64,000 bases of DNA from CAADGU01 sp964467705 (GCA_964467705.1 CAYXUZ010000004.1:1-64000), one strand, 5' to 3'. Shown: positions 1 through 8,262, counted from the stretch's first letter. A program made the numbers and translations. The notes: generated by a model from the sequence alone, not told the origin.

Positions 1-10
1 TGAAAATAAT

Positions 11-64
11 CAAAGATTACGCAGATTGCGCAGATAAAAATCGGTGTAATCTGCGTAATCTTTG
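11..64. repeat. Palindromic repeat, copy A
   Basis: Perfect 17-bp arms at 11-27 and 48-64 (CAAAGATTACGCAGATT and its complement) enclose a 20-base loop. A shorter relative lies at 1061-1106, so two copies flank the hydrolase gene at 206-1036. Confidence 0.85.
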
Positions 65-163
65 ATTTTTATAAATCATGGCGGGCTGTTGACCATGAAC
101 TCTCCTTATTTTAACTGGAGCTTCTGATTTAGAAACCACTCACCAATGGCCTGATGATCAGGT

Positions 164-207
164 AATGGGGTAATTACGCAATGACCGAATTACTCAATTA
201 CCCCATT
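164..207. repeat. Inverted repeat at the 3' end of the hydrolase gene
   Basis: 12-bp perfect arms AATGGGGTAATT (164-175) and its complement (196-207). It overlaps the stop codon of the leftward hydrolase gene and could act as a 3' hairpin, but no clear T-run follows on the minus strand. Confidence 0.6.
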
Positions 208-1036
208 ATATATGCGCTTCCAGCCAGTTTTCCACATCCGTCAGCATCTGTTCTTTGTGCAAATCGTTGTGTGATTCGTGGTAGCCGCCGGGGTAGATGA
301 TGAGTTTTTTGTCTGGCTGTTGCACCTGGGCGAAGAATTTTTTGCTCTCTTCCACATTCACAATCCGGTCAGCGTCGCCATGAATGAGCAGGAGCGGTGG
401 CTGGAATTCGGCGGCGTGGGCCATGATCCATGCGGCCGTATCCATAAATGCCATCAACCAACCGGGCGACCCTTTGCCGTGATTGAGCGGGTCATTTTGG
501 TAGGCCTGCACAACGGCCGTGTCCCGCGAAATAGCCTTACTGTCCAACCCCGTACTCACGCTCAAATCCGGTTTGATCTTCACCAACACCTTAGTGGCCG
601 AGACCATCACCGGCGGGACATTGAGTTTGCCTACGGCGGGCGCGGAAGCGACAACGGCCGTCAGCCCCGCCGGGTAACGCAGCACATAATCGAGCGTCAT
701 GCAGCCACCCATACTATGCCCAAACAGGAAAAACGGCCGTCCCGGTTCCTGTTGCTGCACCAGCAAGACAAAGGCTTGCAGACCGTCGCGGAATTCGTCC
801 CAACGGTTGATATGCCCACGCTGGCCGGGCGAACGGCCGTGCCCCACATGATCCAGCGCATAAATCACATACCCTTTAGGCACAAGATGGTTCACCACGT
901 TCTGGTAACGGCCGCTGTGTTCCCCTAACCCATGCACAATGACCAACGTAGCGCGGGGCATCCCTTCTGGTTGCCACACCTGGTAATACTGCTCCACTCC
1001 GCCTGCCCCTTGAAATGTACCCTCTTCATGCTGCAT
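206..1036 (-). CDS. Alpha/beta hydrolase, monoacylglycerol lipase-like
   Basis: A 276-aa serine hydrolase of the S33/monoglyceride lipase type that probably cleaves acyl esters such as monoacylglycerol or lysophospholipid in the cytoplasm. An HGLGEH oxyanion-hole motif lies near residues 35-40. The nucleophile elbow GHSMGG has Ser108, the acid is probably Asp223 in HGDADR, and the catalytic His is about 253 in GGYHE. There is no signal peptide. The start was chosen at 1036 because AGGAGG lies 8 bases upstream; a start 27 bases further out has no such site. The gene stands alone between two copies of a palindromic repeat. The family is clear, the substrate is not. Confidence 0.85.
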   Translation of the reverse strand: MQHEEGTFQGAGGVEQYYQVWQPEGMPRATLVIVHGLGEHSGRYQNVVNHLVPKGYVIYALDHVGHGRSPGQRGHINRWDEFRDGLQAFVLLVQQQEPGRPFFLFGHSMGGCMTLDYVLRYPAGLTAVVASAPAVGKLNVPPVMVSATKVLVKIKPDLSVSTGLDSKAISRDTAVVQAYQNDPLNHGKGSPGWLMAFMDTAAWIMAHAAEFQPPLLLIHGDADRIVNVEESKKFFAQVQQPDKKLIIYPGGYHESHNDLHKEQMLTDVENWLEAHI

Positions 1037-1060
1037 AGCTGTTCCTCCTGTAAAAATAAT

Positions 1061-1106
1061 CAAAGATTACGCAGATTTCGCAGATAAAAAATCGGTGTAA
1101 TCTTTG
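1061..1106. repeat. Palindromic repeat, copy B (shortened)
   Basis: Related to the repeat at 11-64. It keeps the outer 10-bp arms (CAAAGATTAC at 1061-1070 and its complement at 1097-1106) but lacks an internal block in the right arm. It lies directly upstream of the hydrolase ribosome-binding site. Confidence 0.8.
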
Positions 1107-1201
1107 ATTTTCATATAAACTCCCCTATCCTAATTAAAGCGATAACCGGGCAATGCGCAACACGGCCGTAATCCTCTCATAAGAATTTGTTTAGCAAGCT
1201 G

Positions 1202-1230
1202 TTATCAGGTCAGGCCATACTTGCTATAAC
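1202..1230 (+). promoter_or_regulatory. Predicted sigma-70-type promoter for msrPQ
   Basis: TTATCA at 1202-1207, a 17-base spacer, then TATAAC at 1225-1230. The -10 matches five of six consensus positions and the -35 four of six. It lies 84 bases before the msrP start. Confidence 0.45.
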
Positions 1231-1253
1231 TTGAGCAGGTATTGAGGTATTGA

Positions 1254-1288
1254 GATATGGGGATATGATGGTTTAATATCCCCATATC
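1254..1288. repeat. Inverted repeat before msrP
   Basis: 13-bp perfect arms GATATGGGGATAT (1254-1266) and its complement (1276-1288), loop 9. It would form a hairpin in the msrP leader ending 13 bases before the GAGG ribosome-binding site, so it could influence translation, or it may simply be one of the dispersed palindromes of this genome. Confidence 0.6.
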
Positions 1289-1313
1289 CTTTTAATTGAA
1301 CGAGGTTGGCGAC

Positions 1314-2297
1314 ATGTTAATCAAAAAACGAACGGGAATTGAAATCCCCTCATCCGAAATTACCCCCAAACATCTCTACCTTTCGCGGCGGCAGTTTATG
1401 ACCGGGGCAGCCATTGCCACCACCGCCGGGTTGTTGGCGGCGTGTGGGGCTGGTAACCAGCCAGAGGTAGCTGGATCGGCTGGCATCGGGAATGGGGACA
1501 CGGCCGTGTCTGCCACTACCGACGAACTAGGCGACCCCCTCAACACCTACGAACAAATTACCACCTACAACAACTACTACGAATTCAACACCACCAAAGA
1601 TGGCCCCGCCCGCCTGGCCAAAGATTTCCCCACCTCCCCCTGGCAGGTAGAAGTCAATGGTATGGTTAAAAATCCCAAGACCTACACTCTGGAAGACCTG
1701 CTCAAATTCGATCAAGAAGAACGCATATACCGCCTGCGCTGCGTCGAAGCGTGGTCAATGGTCATCCCCTGGCAAGGATTTCCCCTTGCTAAACTGCTCA
1801 ACGAAGTAGAACCTACATCCGACGCCAAATTTGTACGCTTTGAAACCATCTACGACCCCGACAATATGCCCGGCCAGCGCAGCCGCATGTTTCCATGGCC
1901 CTACGTGGAAGGGCTGACCGTAGAAGAAGCCATGAACGACCTGACTTTGCTGGCGACCGGGTTGTACGGCGAACAACTTATGCCCCAAAACGGCGCCCCC
2001 ATTCGCCTGGTAATCCCCTGGAAATACGGCTTCAAAAGCATCAAAGCCATCATCAAAATTGAACTGGTGGACTATATGCCCACCTCCTTGTGGATGGCTA
2101 CTGCTCCCAACGAATACGGGTTTTACGCTAACGTCAACCCAGAAGTAGATCACCCCCGTTGGTCGCAAGCCACCGAACGGCGCATTGGCGAACTCGGTCG
2201 CCGCGAAACCCTCATGTATAACGGTTATACTGAGCAAGTGGCCCATCTTTATCCAAACCCCAACTACGACACCAACTCAAACCTACGCGGCTCATAA
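1314..2297 (+). CDS. msrP: Methionine sulfoxide reductase catalytic subunit MsrP (YedY), molybdopterin enzyme
   Basis: A 327-aa sulfite-oxidase-fold molybdoenzyme that reduces protein methionine sulfoxide outside the membrane, with electrons from MsrQ. A twin-arginine signal (SRRQFM, Arg25-Arg26) is followed by a hydrophobic stretch. Cys143 in LRCVEAWSM is the expected molybdenum ligand. The signal ends LLAAC (Cys44), a lipobox, so this copy may be a Tat-exported lipoprotein; the well-known E. coli enzyme is soluble. ATG at 1314 was chosen over TTG at 1296 because GAGG precedes it by 8 bases. The stop lies 16 bases before msrQ, so the two form an operon. Confidence 0.93.
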   Translation: MLIKKRTGIEIPSSEITPKHLYLSRRQFMTGAAIATTAGLLAACGAGNQPEVAGSAGIGNGDTAVSATTDELGDPLNTYEQITTYNNYYEFNTTKDGPARLAKDFPTSPWQVEVNGMVKNPKTYTLEDLLKFDQEERIYRLRCVEAWSMVIPWQGFPLAKLLNEVEPTSDAKFVRFETIYDPDNMPGQRSRMFPWPYVEGLTVEEAMNDLTLLATGLYGEQLMPQNGAPIRLVIPWKYGFKSIKAIIKIELVDYMPTSLWMATAPNEYGFYANVNPEVDHPRWSQATERRIGELGRRETLMYNGYTEQVAHLYPNPNYDTNSNLRGS

Positions 2298-2313
2298 CCG
2301 GTAAGAGGAAATA

Positions 2314-3003
2314 ATGACTCCTGTGACCCCAAAGATGACAAAAACTGGCCGGCTTGACCGCAAAACAACAGCCCAAATTCTGCGTGTGGGTACGCATATC
2401 TTATCTTTATACCCATTGGCGCTGCTTTTGCTGGATTATTACCGGAATAATTTGGGAGCCGACCCCGTGCGTGAAATTTTGCTGCGTACAGGAGAGCCTG
2501 CATTGGTGCTGCTGATTCTTTCGCTGGCTATCACACCGTTAACCACCTTATTTGGCTGGAAACAACTGCACCCGCTGCGCCGTATTTTTGGCTTATACGG
2601 CTTTATGTATGTGGGACTGCATTTCCTGACGTTTATCTGGCTGGATTATGGCCTTAACCTGGCCTACATCCTGGATGGTGTATTGGAGCAAAATTTTGTG
2701 TTGGTGGGTTTTGCTGCTTTTCTTCTGCTATTGCCACTGGCCATTACATCCAACAAGTGGTCACAGCGTAAGATGGGCAAGAAGTGGAAAACATTGCATA
2801 AACTGGTTTACATTATCATCTTGCTGGCATTGATTCACTTTTGGTGGCTGGTGAAAAATGTGTATTACATGCCCTTTCTCTATTCGGCCGTTGTTACCAT
2901 TCTCTTGTTGTTACGCTGGCAACCTGTTAAACAAAAAGGGTTGCGCTTTCAGCGTCGTTACCGTAATTGGATGGCTAACCGCAAGACAAAACAAGTGGCC
3001 TGA
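2314..3003 (+). CDS. msrQ: MsrQ (YedZ), heme-binding membrane subunit of the MsrPQ system
   Basis: A 229-aa integral membrane protein of the ferric reductase-like family that passes electrons from the membrane or cytoplasm through heme b to MsrP. At least five hydrophobic helices are visible. Histidines within helices (GLHFLTF near residue 94 and HKLVYI...LIHFWW in the later half) are the likely heme ligands. The start has GAGGAA seven bases upstream. Length is normal for the family. The C-terminus is basic (GNRKTKQVA-type tail). It is co-transcribed with msrP and followed by a strong hairpin terminator. Confidence 0.92.
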   Translation: MTPVTPKMTKTGRLDRKTTAQILRVGTHILSLYPLALLLLDYYRNNLGADPVREILLRTGEPALVLLILSLAITPLTTLFGWKQLHPLRRIFGLYGFMYVGLHFLTFIWLDYGLNLAYILDGVLEQNFVLVGFAAFLLLLPLAITSNKWSQRKMGKKWKTLHKLVYIIILLALIHFWWLVKNVYYMPFLYSAVVTILLLLRWQPVKQKGLRFQRRYRNWMANRKTKQVA

Positions 3004-3042
3004 CTGGAACGTTTCTTTACACAAGCCGTATAGAGCGCAGTT

Positions 3043-3097
3043 AACGGCCGTACCCCTGGCAACATTCTCCTGACACGCTGGGGGTACGGCCGTTTTC
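3043..3097. terminator. Bidirectional intrinsic terminator built from two octamers
   Basis: A 14-bp perfect stem, AACGGCCGTACCCC (3043-3056) with its complement at 3081-3094, followed by TTTTC on the plus strand. The ACGGCCGT octamer forms the base of both arms. It separates convergent msrQ and the lipoprotein gene. Confidence 0.85.
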
Positions 3098-3101
3098 TTT
3101 A

Positions 3102-3890
3102 TCAGCGCGGAATTTGCCCAGTCTCAACCATCATCGCCTCTGTGCGGGGGTACGCCCAGGCCAGAAAGTCAAAAATCGCTTGCGTAGTTTCGGCGCTTAA
3201 CTGACCACCCGTTCCACTACACAACGGCCGTATCTCCGCTGTGATGCCCGCCACCTGCCGCAGCAAATCCCGATACTCCACATAAAGCGGCTGCCAGGCG
3301 GCTGGCACATCCGTAAAACCAGGCGCTTGCAAAATCCATAAGCGCGTCCAACCATTAAACGTACCACAATCTCCTGGCTTGCCATTCTGCTGGAAAATGC
3401 TCATTTCGCTGTTGAAACTGCGAAAAGAATCCCGTACCTGCCCCAGATAACTCACAAAAGTGTCCACATTCCAGGGCTGGATGGGTGTTTCCGGGAAGGT
3501 ATGGGCAGTGACCGGCGCGGCGGTAGGCGGTACGGGTGTGGCTGTGGCTGCCGGGGTATTGCTTGGGCGCGGCGTAGCCGTCTTCGTCGGGGTTTCCGTA
3601 ATCGTCGGTGTTTCCGTGGGCGTTTCGGTAGGCGTATGGGTAGGAGTGGGAGTAGATGTCGGGGTATGGCTTGGTTCTGGGGTGGCGGTATGGGTGGGCG
3701 TTTGCGTGGGGGGCACGGCCGTGTCCGTTGGTACCGCCGTCGGTGTGTCTGGCATCTCTGTCACCGTCGCCTGGGCCACTGCGGTAGGCACGGCCGTTGC
3801 CGATTCCCCGGCATTGCCACAGGCAGCAAGCAAAAGCAAGAAGCCAATACTGATAAACATCCGGTACAGATATGATTTTTTAGTTTTCAT
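3102..3890 (-). CDS. Secreted lipoprotein with Pro/Thr-rich linker
   Basis: A 262-aa protein with a lipoprotein signal (LLLLAAC, Cys24). About 100 residues of Thr/Pro-rich low-complexity linker follow (repeats of TPT, TET and TATP), then a C-terminal domain of about 130 residues with paired cysteines (GKPGDCGTFNGWT and RPLCSGTGG). The linker should hold the domain away from the membrane. The domain matches no family I recognise. The start has AGGGAG seven bases upstream. Opposite-strand open frames across the linker are artefacts of its repetitive sequence. Function unknown. Confidence 0.8.
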   Translation of the reverse strand: MKTKKSYLYRMFISIGFLLLLAACGNAGESATAVPTAVAQATVTEMPDTPTAVPTDTAVPPTQTPTHTATPEPSHTPTSTPTPTHTPTETPTETPTITETPTKTATPRPSNTPAATATPVPPTAAPVTAHTFPETPIQPWNVDTFVSYLGQVRDSFRSFNSEMSIFQQNGKPGDCGTFNGWTRLWILQAPGFTDVPAAWQPLYVEYRDLLRQVAGITAEIRPLCSGTGGQLSAETTQAIFDFLAWAYPRTEAMMVETGQIPR

Positions 3891-4064
3891 GAAAAACTCC
3901 CTTTCAGCACTAAGTTAAACAGAAGCATATCATTACCCAATAACTCTGACAAAAACTCACCGCCACCATACAGTGGCAACAGGATTGTATTTTTCAACCA
4001 CGCTACCATATCTGAGCCAGCATATAGAGCATGTAAAGCCCCCGGAGGCGGCACGGCCGTTAGC

Positions 4065-4094
4065 TTGACAAGCTATCGGCAAATTGCTTAGAAT
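4065..4094 (+). promoter_or_regulatory. Strong predicted promoter for spoVS
   Basis: A perfect -35 TTGACA (4065-4070), an 18-base spacer and -10 TAGAAT (4089-4094). The leader of about 60 bases holds a small hairpin (CCTGAATCCTGGTTTCAGG) before the GGAGG site. Confidence 0.75.
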
Positions 4095-4161
4095 TCATTA
4101 TCCTGAATCCTGGTTTCAGGAAAATTGTGTTCTTGTACCCTATAGTTCTTGGAGGCCCTTC

Positions 4162-4428
4162 ATGAGTGTTATCAAAGTTTCTGCACGTTCTCGAACCGCC
4201 GCTGTAGCTGGGGCCGTTGCGGGTGTCATCCGCGAATCCCAAAAGGCTGAAGTACAGGCGATTGGCGCTGGCGCTGTCAATCAGGCTCTAAAGGCCATTG
4301 TCATTGCCAAAGGTTATCTGGCTGAAGAGGGAATTGACGTTTTATGTGACCCATCTTTTGTAGATGTGAGTATTGATGGGCAAGAGCGAACGGCTATTCG
4401 CATTGTGGTGGAACCACGTAGCCATTAA
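4162..4428 (+). CDS. spoVS: Stage V sporulation protein S (SpoVS) family
   Basis: An 88-aa Alba-like protein, full length for the family, with the hallmark N-terminus MSVIKVSARSR followed by VAGAVAGVIRE and QAIGAGAVNQALKAI. In Bacillus it is needed for spore coat and cortex formation; homologues in non-sporulating bacteria are probably nucleic-acid-binding regulators. ATG at 4162 follows GGAGG by seven bases, so the in-frame extension to 4084 is not translated. It has its own promoter and terminator and is monocistronic. Confidence 0.93.
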   Translation: MSVIKVSARSRTAAVAGAVAGVIRESQKAEVQAIGAGAVNQALKAIVIAKGYLAEEGIDVLCDPSFVDVSIDGQERTAIRIVVEPRSH

Positions 4429-4459
4429 CCCAATCAACAGTAAAACGGCTTTTATAGAC

Positions 4460-4490
4460 AGGGACTTACGAAAAGGCAAGTCCCTTTTTT
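4460..4490 (+). terminator. Intrinsic terminator after spoVS
   Basis: Stem AGGGACTT (4460-4467) with AAGTCCCT (4478-4485), loop 10, followed by five T. Confidence 0.9.
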
Positions 4491-4570
4491 ATTTCCCCAA
4501 AACCCCAAAGCCGACCCCATCGCTGGCTACGTTTGACGGATCAGTTACTTTTCGCCATGATCTCTGCCTG

Positions 4571-6049
4571 ATGAGAGCCAGACGCATTATTCTGTTAATG
4601 GGATCTCTGCTGCTGTTAGCAGTAGTGGTTTGGGCGATGCCTTTTTCAGGCAATGTGTTCATTATGTTCGATGAGCCGGCTCAGGAATGGCCGCGCCTGT
4701 ACCTGCAACCGGAATCACCCCGCCCCGGTGAGCAGGCTCTTCTGATTGCCCGTGATACCGTCCCCTGGGTGCATGTAAAATTACTGGTAAATGACGAAAC
4801 TGAAGCTATTTTTACACAGGCGCAACAGACGCCCTTAGGCTGGGAATGGCAGTGGCGGTTTGTGGCCCCAGACACGGCCGTGTATGACCTGATCCTGTAC
4901 CATGATTGTGACCGGGGCTGCCGCGAATGGGCGCGTAAATCCGTGAGCAATGTGGTGAACACCGCTCGCTACCCGGCCGTGCAAACACCCACTAAACTGT
5001 GCACCGTTTTCCCCTATGGTGGGCGTGACTGGCACGGCCGTGCCGCCTGGACAGTTGAACTCACCTATGCCCAGCAGGCAGATGCTCTCTATTGGGGGGT
5101 GGATGACGTGGCTCGCCGGGTAGCCGCCGCTGCCGGTCAGGGACATCGGGTGCTGCTGCGGGTGGAATACGACCAGGGGCAGACATTGCCACCGCCGGAG
5201 GATGAGGCTGCTTTAACAACCTATCTGGAATATGTACGCCGTCTGGCCCGTGACGACCGTTTTCGTGAGGTGTATGCTTTTATCATCGGTGATGGTTTCA
5301 ACAGCCAGGAACACAACCAGCAAGCCCCAGATAACCCCATAACGCCAGCCTGGTATGCACGGGTGTTGAGTGGCTATCACACGGCCGCGACCAACCAGGA
5401 TAATGTGTTGTCCATTGTTCGCGCCGAAAATCCGGGGCTGCGGGTGCTGGTGGGGGCCGTGCAGCCCTGGGTGGTAGATGAAGTATCAGGGGTACGGCCG
5501 TATGTCATTGACGCTCCCTGGCTCAACTACATGCACACCCTTGTCACCTTGTTGGATGAAACAGTGCAGGCGCGAGCCGCCGCCGGCATCCCCCTGGCAG
5601 CACCTGACGGCTTTGCCATTGACGCCCCCGGTAACCCCGAATCCACCAAAATGGATGGACTAAACCCCGCTTTAGAACCACAGACCGATTTGATTAGCAC
5701 AACATGGCATGGGGCACAGTTGGGCTTTCGTGTTTATCAAGATTGGCTGGATATTATCAACAGCCAGGTAGGTACCCAGGGGTTGCCACTTTACATCATT
5801 GCCAGCAACACCTACGGGGCAGATAGTACAGGCCCCCCTGCCCAAACTTACCCGGATGGCTGGTTAACTCAGGCACTTGCTGAAATCCATGACCAACCGC
5901 AAGTGCAGGCACTTTGTTGGTTTGTAGATTATTTTCCCTACAATGACCAATGGGTAGATTTCAGTCTGACGGCGCCGGTGGGGAATATGACCATCGCTGC
6001 CGCCGAATTTGACGCGCTGCTGCAATTGGAAGAAACGAGTGGCGAGTAA
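4571..6049 (+). CDS. Secreted protein with glycoside-hydrolase-like TIM-barrel character
   Basis: A 492-aa protein. A single N-terminal hydrophobic segment (MRARRIILLMGSLLLLAVVVW) acts as signal or anchor, so it works outside the membrane. An Ig/CARDB-like region (about residues 35-125) is followed by a domain of about 350 residues containing FIIGDGFNSQEHN, RVLVGAVQPW, DGFAIDAPGNPES and IIASNTYGAD. The alternating strand and acidic-loop pattern suggests a glycosidase-type barrel, but I cannot name a family. Start 4571 is chosen because it opens the signal sequence; the upstream in-frame extension runs through the spoVS terminator. It is followed after 27 bases by the dehydrogenase gene. Confidence 0.7.
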   Translation: MRARRIILLMGSLLLLAVVVWAMPFSGNVFIMFDEPAQEWPRLYLQPESPRPGEQALLIARDTVPWVHVKLLVNDETEAIFTQAQQTPLGWEWQWRFVAPDTAVYDLILYHDCDRGCREWARKSVSNVVNTARYPAVQTPTKLCTVFPYGGRDWHGRAAWTVELTYAQQADALYWGVDDVARRVAAAAGQGHRVLLRVEYDQGQTLPPPEDEAALTTYLEYVRRLARDDRFREVYAFIIGDGFNSQEHNQQAPDNPITPAWYARVLSGYHTAATNQDNVLSIVRAENPGLRVLVGAVQPWVVDEVSGVRPYVIDAPWLNYMHTLVTLLDETVQARAAAGIPLAAPDGFAIDAPGNPESTKMDGLNPALEPQTDLISTTWHGAQLGFRVYQDWLDIINSQVGTQGLPLYIIASNTYGADSTGPPAQTYPDGWLTQALAEIHDQPQVQALCWFVDYFPYNDQWVDFSLTAPVGNMTIAAAEFDALLQLEETSGE

Positions 6050-6076
6050 CGATTGGTTGATATGGAGGCAAACCTG

Positions 6077-6706
6077 ATGAGAATAGCTATTATTGGCACT
6101 GGTAATGTGGGGCGGGCACTTGGCGATGGCTGGGCGAGAAAGGGCCATACCATCATTTTTGGTTCGCGTCATCCAGATGAGCAAAAAGCACAACAGTTGT
6201 TAACGACAATAGGTATGCATGGGCGGGTGGCATTGCCAGATGTGGCCGTGGCAGAGGCGGAGGTGGTGGTACTGGCAGTACCCGGCACGGCCGTAGCCAG
6301 CACCATCCCCACCCTCGGCAACCTCACCGGCAAAATTTTGATTGACGCCACCAATCCCATCGCCCCCGGTTTGCAGCTGGCAGTTGGCCACACAACGTCC
6401 GGCGCAGAACAGGTGGCGGCTCTGGCCCCCGGTGCGCATGTAGTCAAAGCGTTTAACACCACCGGCGCCGAGAACATGGCAAACCCCATTTATCACGGCG
6501 AGCCGGTCACCATGTTCATTTGTGGCGATGATGCGGCGGCGAAAACGGCCGTAACCCAACTGGCCCAAGACCTCGGCTTTGATGTGGCCGATGTAGGGGG
6601 CCTGAACAAAGCGCGTCTGCTAGAACCGCTGGCTTTGGTATGGATCAGCCTGGCTATCCAACAAGGCATGGGCCGCCATATCGCCTTCAAACTCGTCCAC
6701 CGCTAA
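6077..6706 (+). CDS. NADP oxidoreductase of the coenzyme F420-dependent family
   Basis: A 209-aa Rossmann protein. N-terminal GTGNVGRALGDGW is the nucleotide-binding loop, followed by FGSRHPDE, VVVLAVPGTAV and the substrate-side KAFNTTGAENMANP, typical of NADPH:F420 reductase-like and YrpC-like proteins that move hydride between NADP and F420 or a small substrate. GGAGG nine bases upstream fixes the start at 6077. It lies between a secreted protein and an AraC regulator on the same strand (21-base gap to the latter), so it may share their transcript. Cofactor use cannot be settled from sequence alone. Confidence 0.85.
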   Translation: MRIAIIGTGNVGRALGDGWARKGHTIIFGSRHPDEQKAQQLLTTIGMHGRVALPDVAVAEAEVVVLAVPGTAVASTIPTLGNLTGKILIDATNPIAPGLQLAVGHTTSGAEQVAALAPGAHVVKAFNTTGAENMANPIYHGEPVTMFICGDDAAAKTAVTQLAQDLGFDVADVGGLNKARLLEPLALVWISLAIQQGMGRHIAFKLVHR

Positions 6707-6727
6707 TGGTTGGCAAAGGTCTAAACG

Positions 6728-7405
6728 ATGCCCCTCTTCATGGAAGATAGAGCGTCTGATTCCCCGTTTGTGGAAAAAGTGTGGCGGGCGCAAAGTGACA
6801 CGGCCGTTTGCTTTACCTCCCAGGCTGCCAGCCAATGGGAAATGGTGGTGATTCGGTACCAGGGCCAAACCAGCCTGACCATCCGTGGGCCGGAGACGGT
6901 CGCCTCCCTTGCCGAAAGCCCCCCCGATGCCGAGTTTTTCGGTATAGCCTTCAAGCTGGGCACATTCCTGCCTGGTTTATCGTTGCGCCAGCGCCTCAAC
7001 CGGAATGACCTGACCCTGCCCGGCGCGACGAGCCAATCTTTCTGGCTCAACGGTTCCATCTGGCAATTCCCGGATTATGAGAACGCCGACACCTTTGTCA
7101 GCCGCCTGGTGCGGGAAGGTTTGCTGGTGTGTGATCCGGTGGTTACGGCCGTGTTGCAGGGCCAACTAGCAGATTTATCCCCCCGCGCTATCCAATACCA
7201 CTTCCTGCAAGCCACCGGCCTGACACAAACAACCATTCAACAAATTGAACGCGCCCGCCTGGCCATGTTTCTCCTGCAACAAGGGAAGCCAATCCTTGAT
7301 ACGGTTTTTGAAGCCGGTTACTATGACCAACCACATCTCACACGCTCCCTGAAACGCTTTACGGGGCAGACGCCGACCGACATCATCCGCGCCACACCCA
7401 CCTGA
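6728..7405 (+). CDS. AraC-family transcriptional regulator
   Basis: A 225-aa protein. An N-terminal sensor part (about residues 1-130, cupin-like, with VVIRYQGQ and FFGIAFKLGTFLP) precedes a C-terminal AraC double HTH (about 145-220) that includes SPRAIQYHFLQATGLT and the conserved AGYYDQPHLTRSLKRFTGQTP. It probably controls neighbouring genes such as the DHFR-like reductase 82 bases downstream. ATG at 6728 has AAAGGT about eight bases upstream. The ligand is unknown. Confidence 0.88.
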   Translation: MPLFMEDRASDSPFVEKVWRAQSDTAVCFTSQAASQWEMVVIRYQGQTSLTIRGPETVASLAESPPDAEFFGIAFKLGTFLPGLSLRQRLNRNDLTLPGATSQSFWLNGSIWQFPDYENADTFVSRLVREGLLVCDPVVTAVLQGQLADLSPRAIQYHFLQATGLTQTTIQQIERARLAMFLLQQGKPILDTVFEAGYYDQPHLTRSLKRFTGQTPTDIIRATPT

Positions 7406-7486
7406 GTTGTTTGCGTTTTTATACAAGACAATCCTCTATTGTTGCTTTATGATGACCCCATCAACTACAAGTAAAAGGAAAGCAAC

Positions 7487-8038
7487 ATGAGAAAAGTTAT
7501 TGTTTCCACAATGGTGTCACTGGATGGTGTGAAGGAAAACCCGCAGCATTGGTCTTTTGACTTTTGGAGCGATGAAATTGCTCAATATGCCTATGCCCAA
7601 CTATTTGCCACAGACGCACTGGTGATGGGAAGACTGACGTATGAAGGTTTTGCCGAAGCCTGGTCGGCTCGTGCGGGCGCGGATGCGTTCGCTGATCGCA
7701 TGAACAGCCTGCCCAAGTTTGTGGCTTCACGCACGGCCATAGAACCGTTGACGTGGAATGCTACGTTAATTCAAGGCGATGTGGCTACGGCCGTTGCCCA
7801 ACTCAAACAGCAACCTGGCCTGGACATTTTGCAGTATGGCTATGGCGAACTGACCCATACGCTCATCCAGCACGGGTTGGTGGACGAGGTGCGATTGCTG
7901 GTCTACCCGGTTGTGGTAAACAGTGATGGCCGCATCTTTGAAAAACTGGACAAAACGGCCTTCAAACTGCTGGAAAACAGGAGCTTTGCTTCCGGCGTAG
8001 TGGCCCTGCACTACCAGCCTATGCAGCCCACATCCTAA
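7487..8038 (+). CDS. Dihydrofolate reductase family protein (RibD C-terminal domain)
   Basis: A 183-aa single-domain protein of the RibD-C/YyaP type. MRKVIVSTMVSLDGV opens the fold, LVMGRLTYEGFAEAW is the NADPH-binding loop region, and DEVRLLVYPVVVNSDGRIF is the C-terminal signature. Members reduce pteridine-like or riboflavin-precursor substrates with NADPH, and many are uncharacterised. AAGGAAA lies six bases before the ATG. The AraC gene just upstream may regulate it. The tRNA-Glu promoter begins four bases after its stop codon. Confidence 0.85.
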   Translation: MRKVIVSTMVSLDGVKENPQHWSFDFWSDEIAQYAYAQLFATDALVMGRLTYEGFAEAWSARAGADAFADRMNSLPKFVASRTAIEPLTWNATLIQGDVATAVAQLKQQPGLDILQYGYGELTHTLIQHGLVDEVRLLVYPVVVNSDGRIFEKLDKTAFKLLENRSFASGVVALHYQPMQPTS

Positions 8039-8041
8039 AAT

Positions 8042-8070
8042 TTGACCCTGCCCAACCAGGATGATAGAAT
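8042..8070 (+). promoter_or_regulatory. Promoter of tRNA-Glu
   Basis: TTGACC (8042-8047), a 17-base spacer and TAGAAT (8065-8070). The predicted transcript start is only a few bases before the mature tRNA 5' end at 8081. Confidence 0.75.
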
Positions 8071-8080
8071 TCCGCCCGTT

Positions 8081-8153
8081 GCCCTCATCGTCTAGGGGAC
8101 CAGGACGTAAGCCTTTCAAGCTTAAAACCGGAGTTCGAATCTCCGTGAGGGCA
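8081..8153 (+). tRNA. tRNA-Glu (anticodon TTC)
   Basis: A 73-base cloverleaf. Acceptor GCCCTCA (8081-8087) pairs with TGAGGGC (8146-8152), with discriminator A at 8153. Anticodon stem TAAGC/GCTTA carries loop CTTTCAA with anticodon TTC. The T arm contains GTTCGAATC. CCA is not encoded. It has its own promoter and terminator. Confidence 0.97.
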
Positions 8154-8169
8154 CAAATAGACGGACAAG

Positions 8170-8204
8170 AACCGCTGCTGCTGAGGAAGCCAGCGGTTTT
8201 TTTT
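8170..8204 (+). terminator. Intrinsic terminator of tRNA-Glu
   Basis: Stem AACCGCTG (8170-8177) with CAGCGGTT (8191-8198), followed by an unbroken T-run. Confidence 0.9.
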
Positions 8205-8240
8205 ATTCCTGCTGGGATGCCCCTCATCGCCGGAATACAA

Positions 8241-8262
8241 AGAGCCTTGCTGTGCAGCAAGG
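8241..8262. repeat. Perfect hairpin downstream of the tRNA
   Basis: AGAGCCTTGCT and its complement AGCAAGGCTCT separated by only GTGC or less, the right arm ending near 8266. Only three T follow, so a terminator role is weak. It may be another dispersed palindrome. The rest of 8267-8452 holds no gene I can support; a weak promoter-like pair (TTGCTT at 8315, TATACT at 8339) lies ahead of the next gene. Confidence 0.55.

Noticed and set aside
3460..3918. Plus-strand Gly/Val-rich open frames over the lipoprotein linker
   Set aside because: They are complements of the Thr/Pro codon repeats of the minus-strand lipoprotein and have no start signals.
4373..4570. Upstream extension of the secreted barrel-like protein
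   Set aside because: It reads through the spoVS 3' end and its terminator; a signal peptide starts at 4571.
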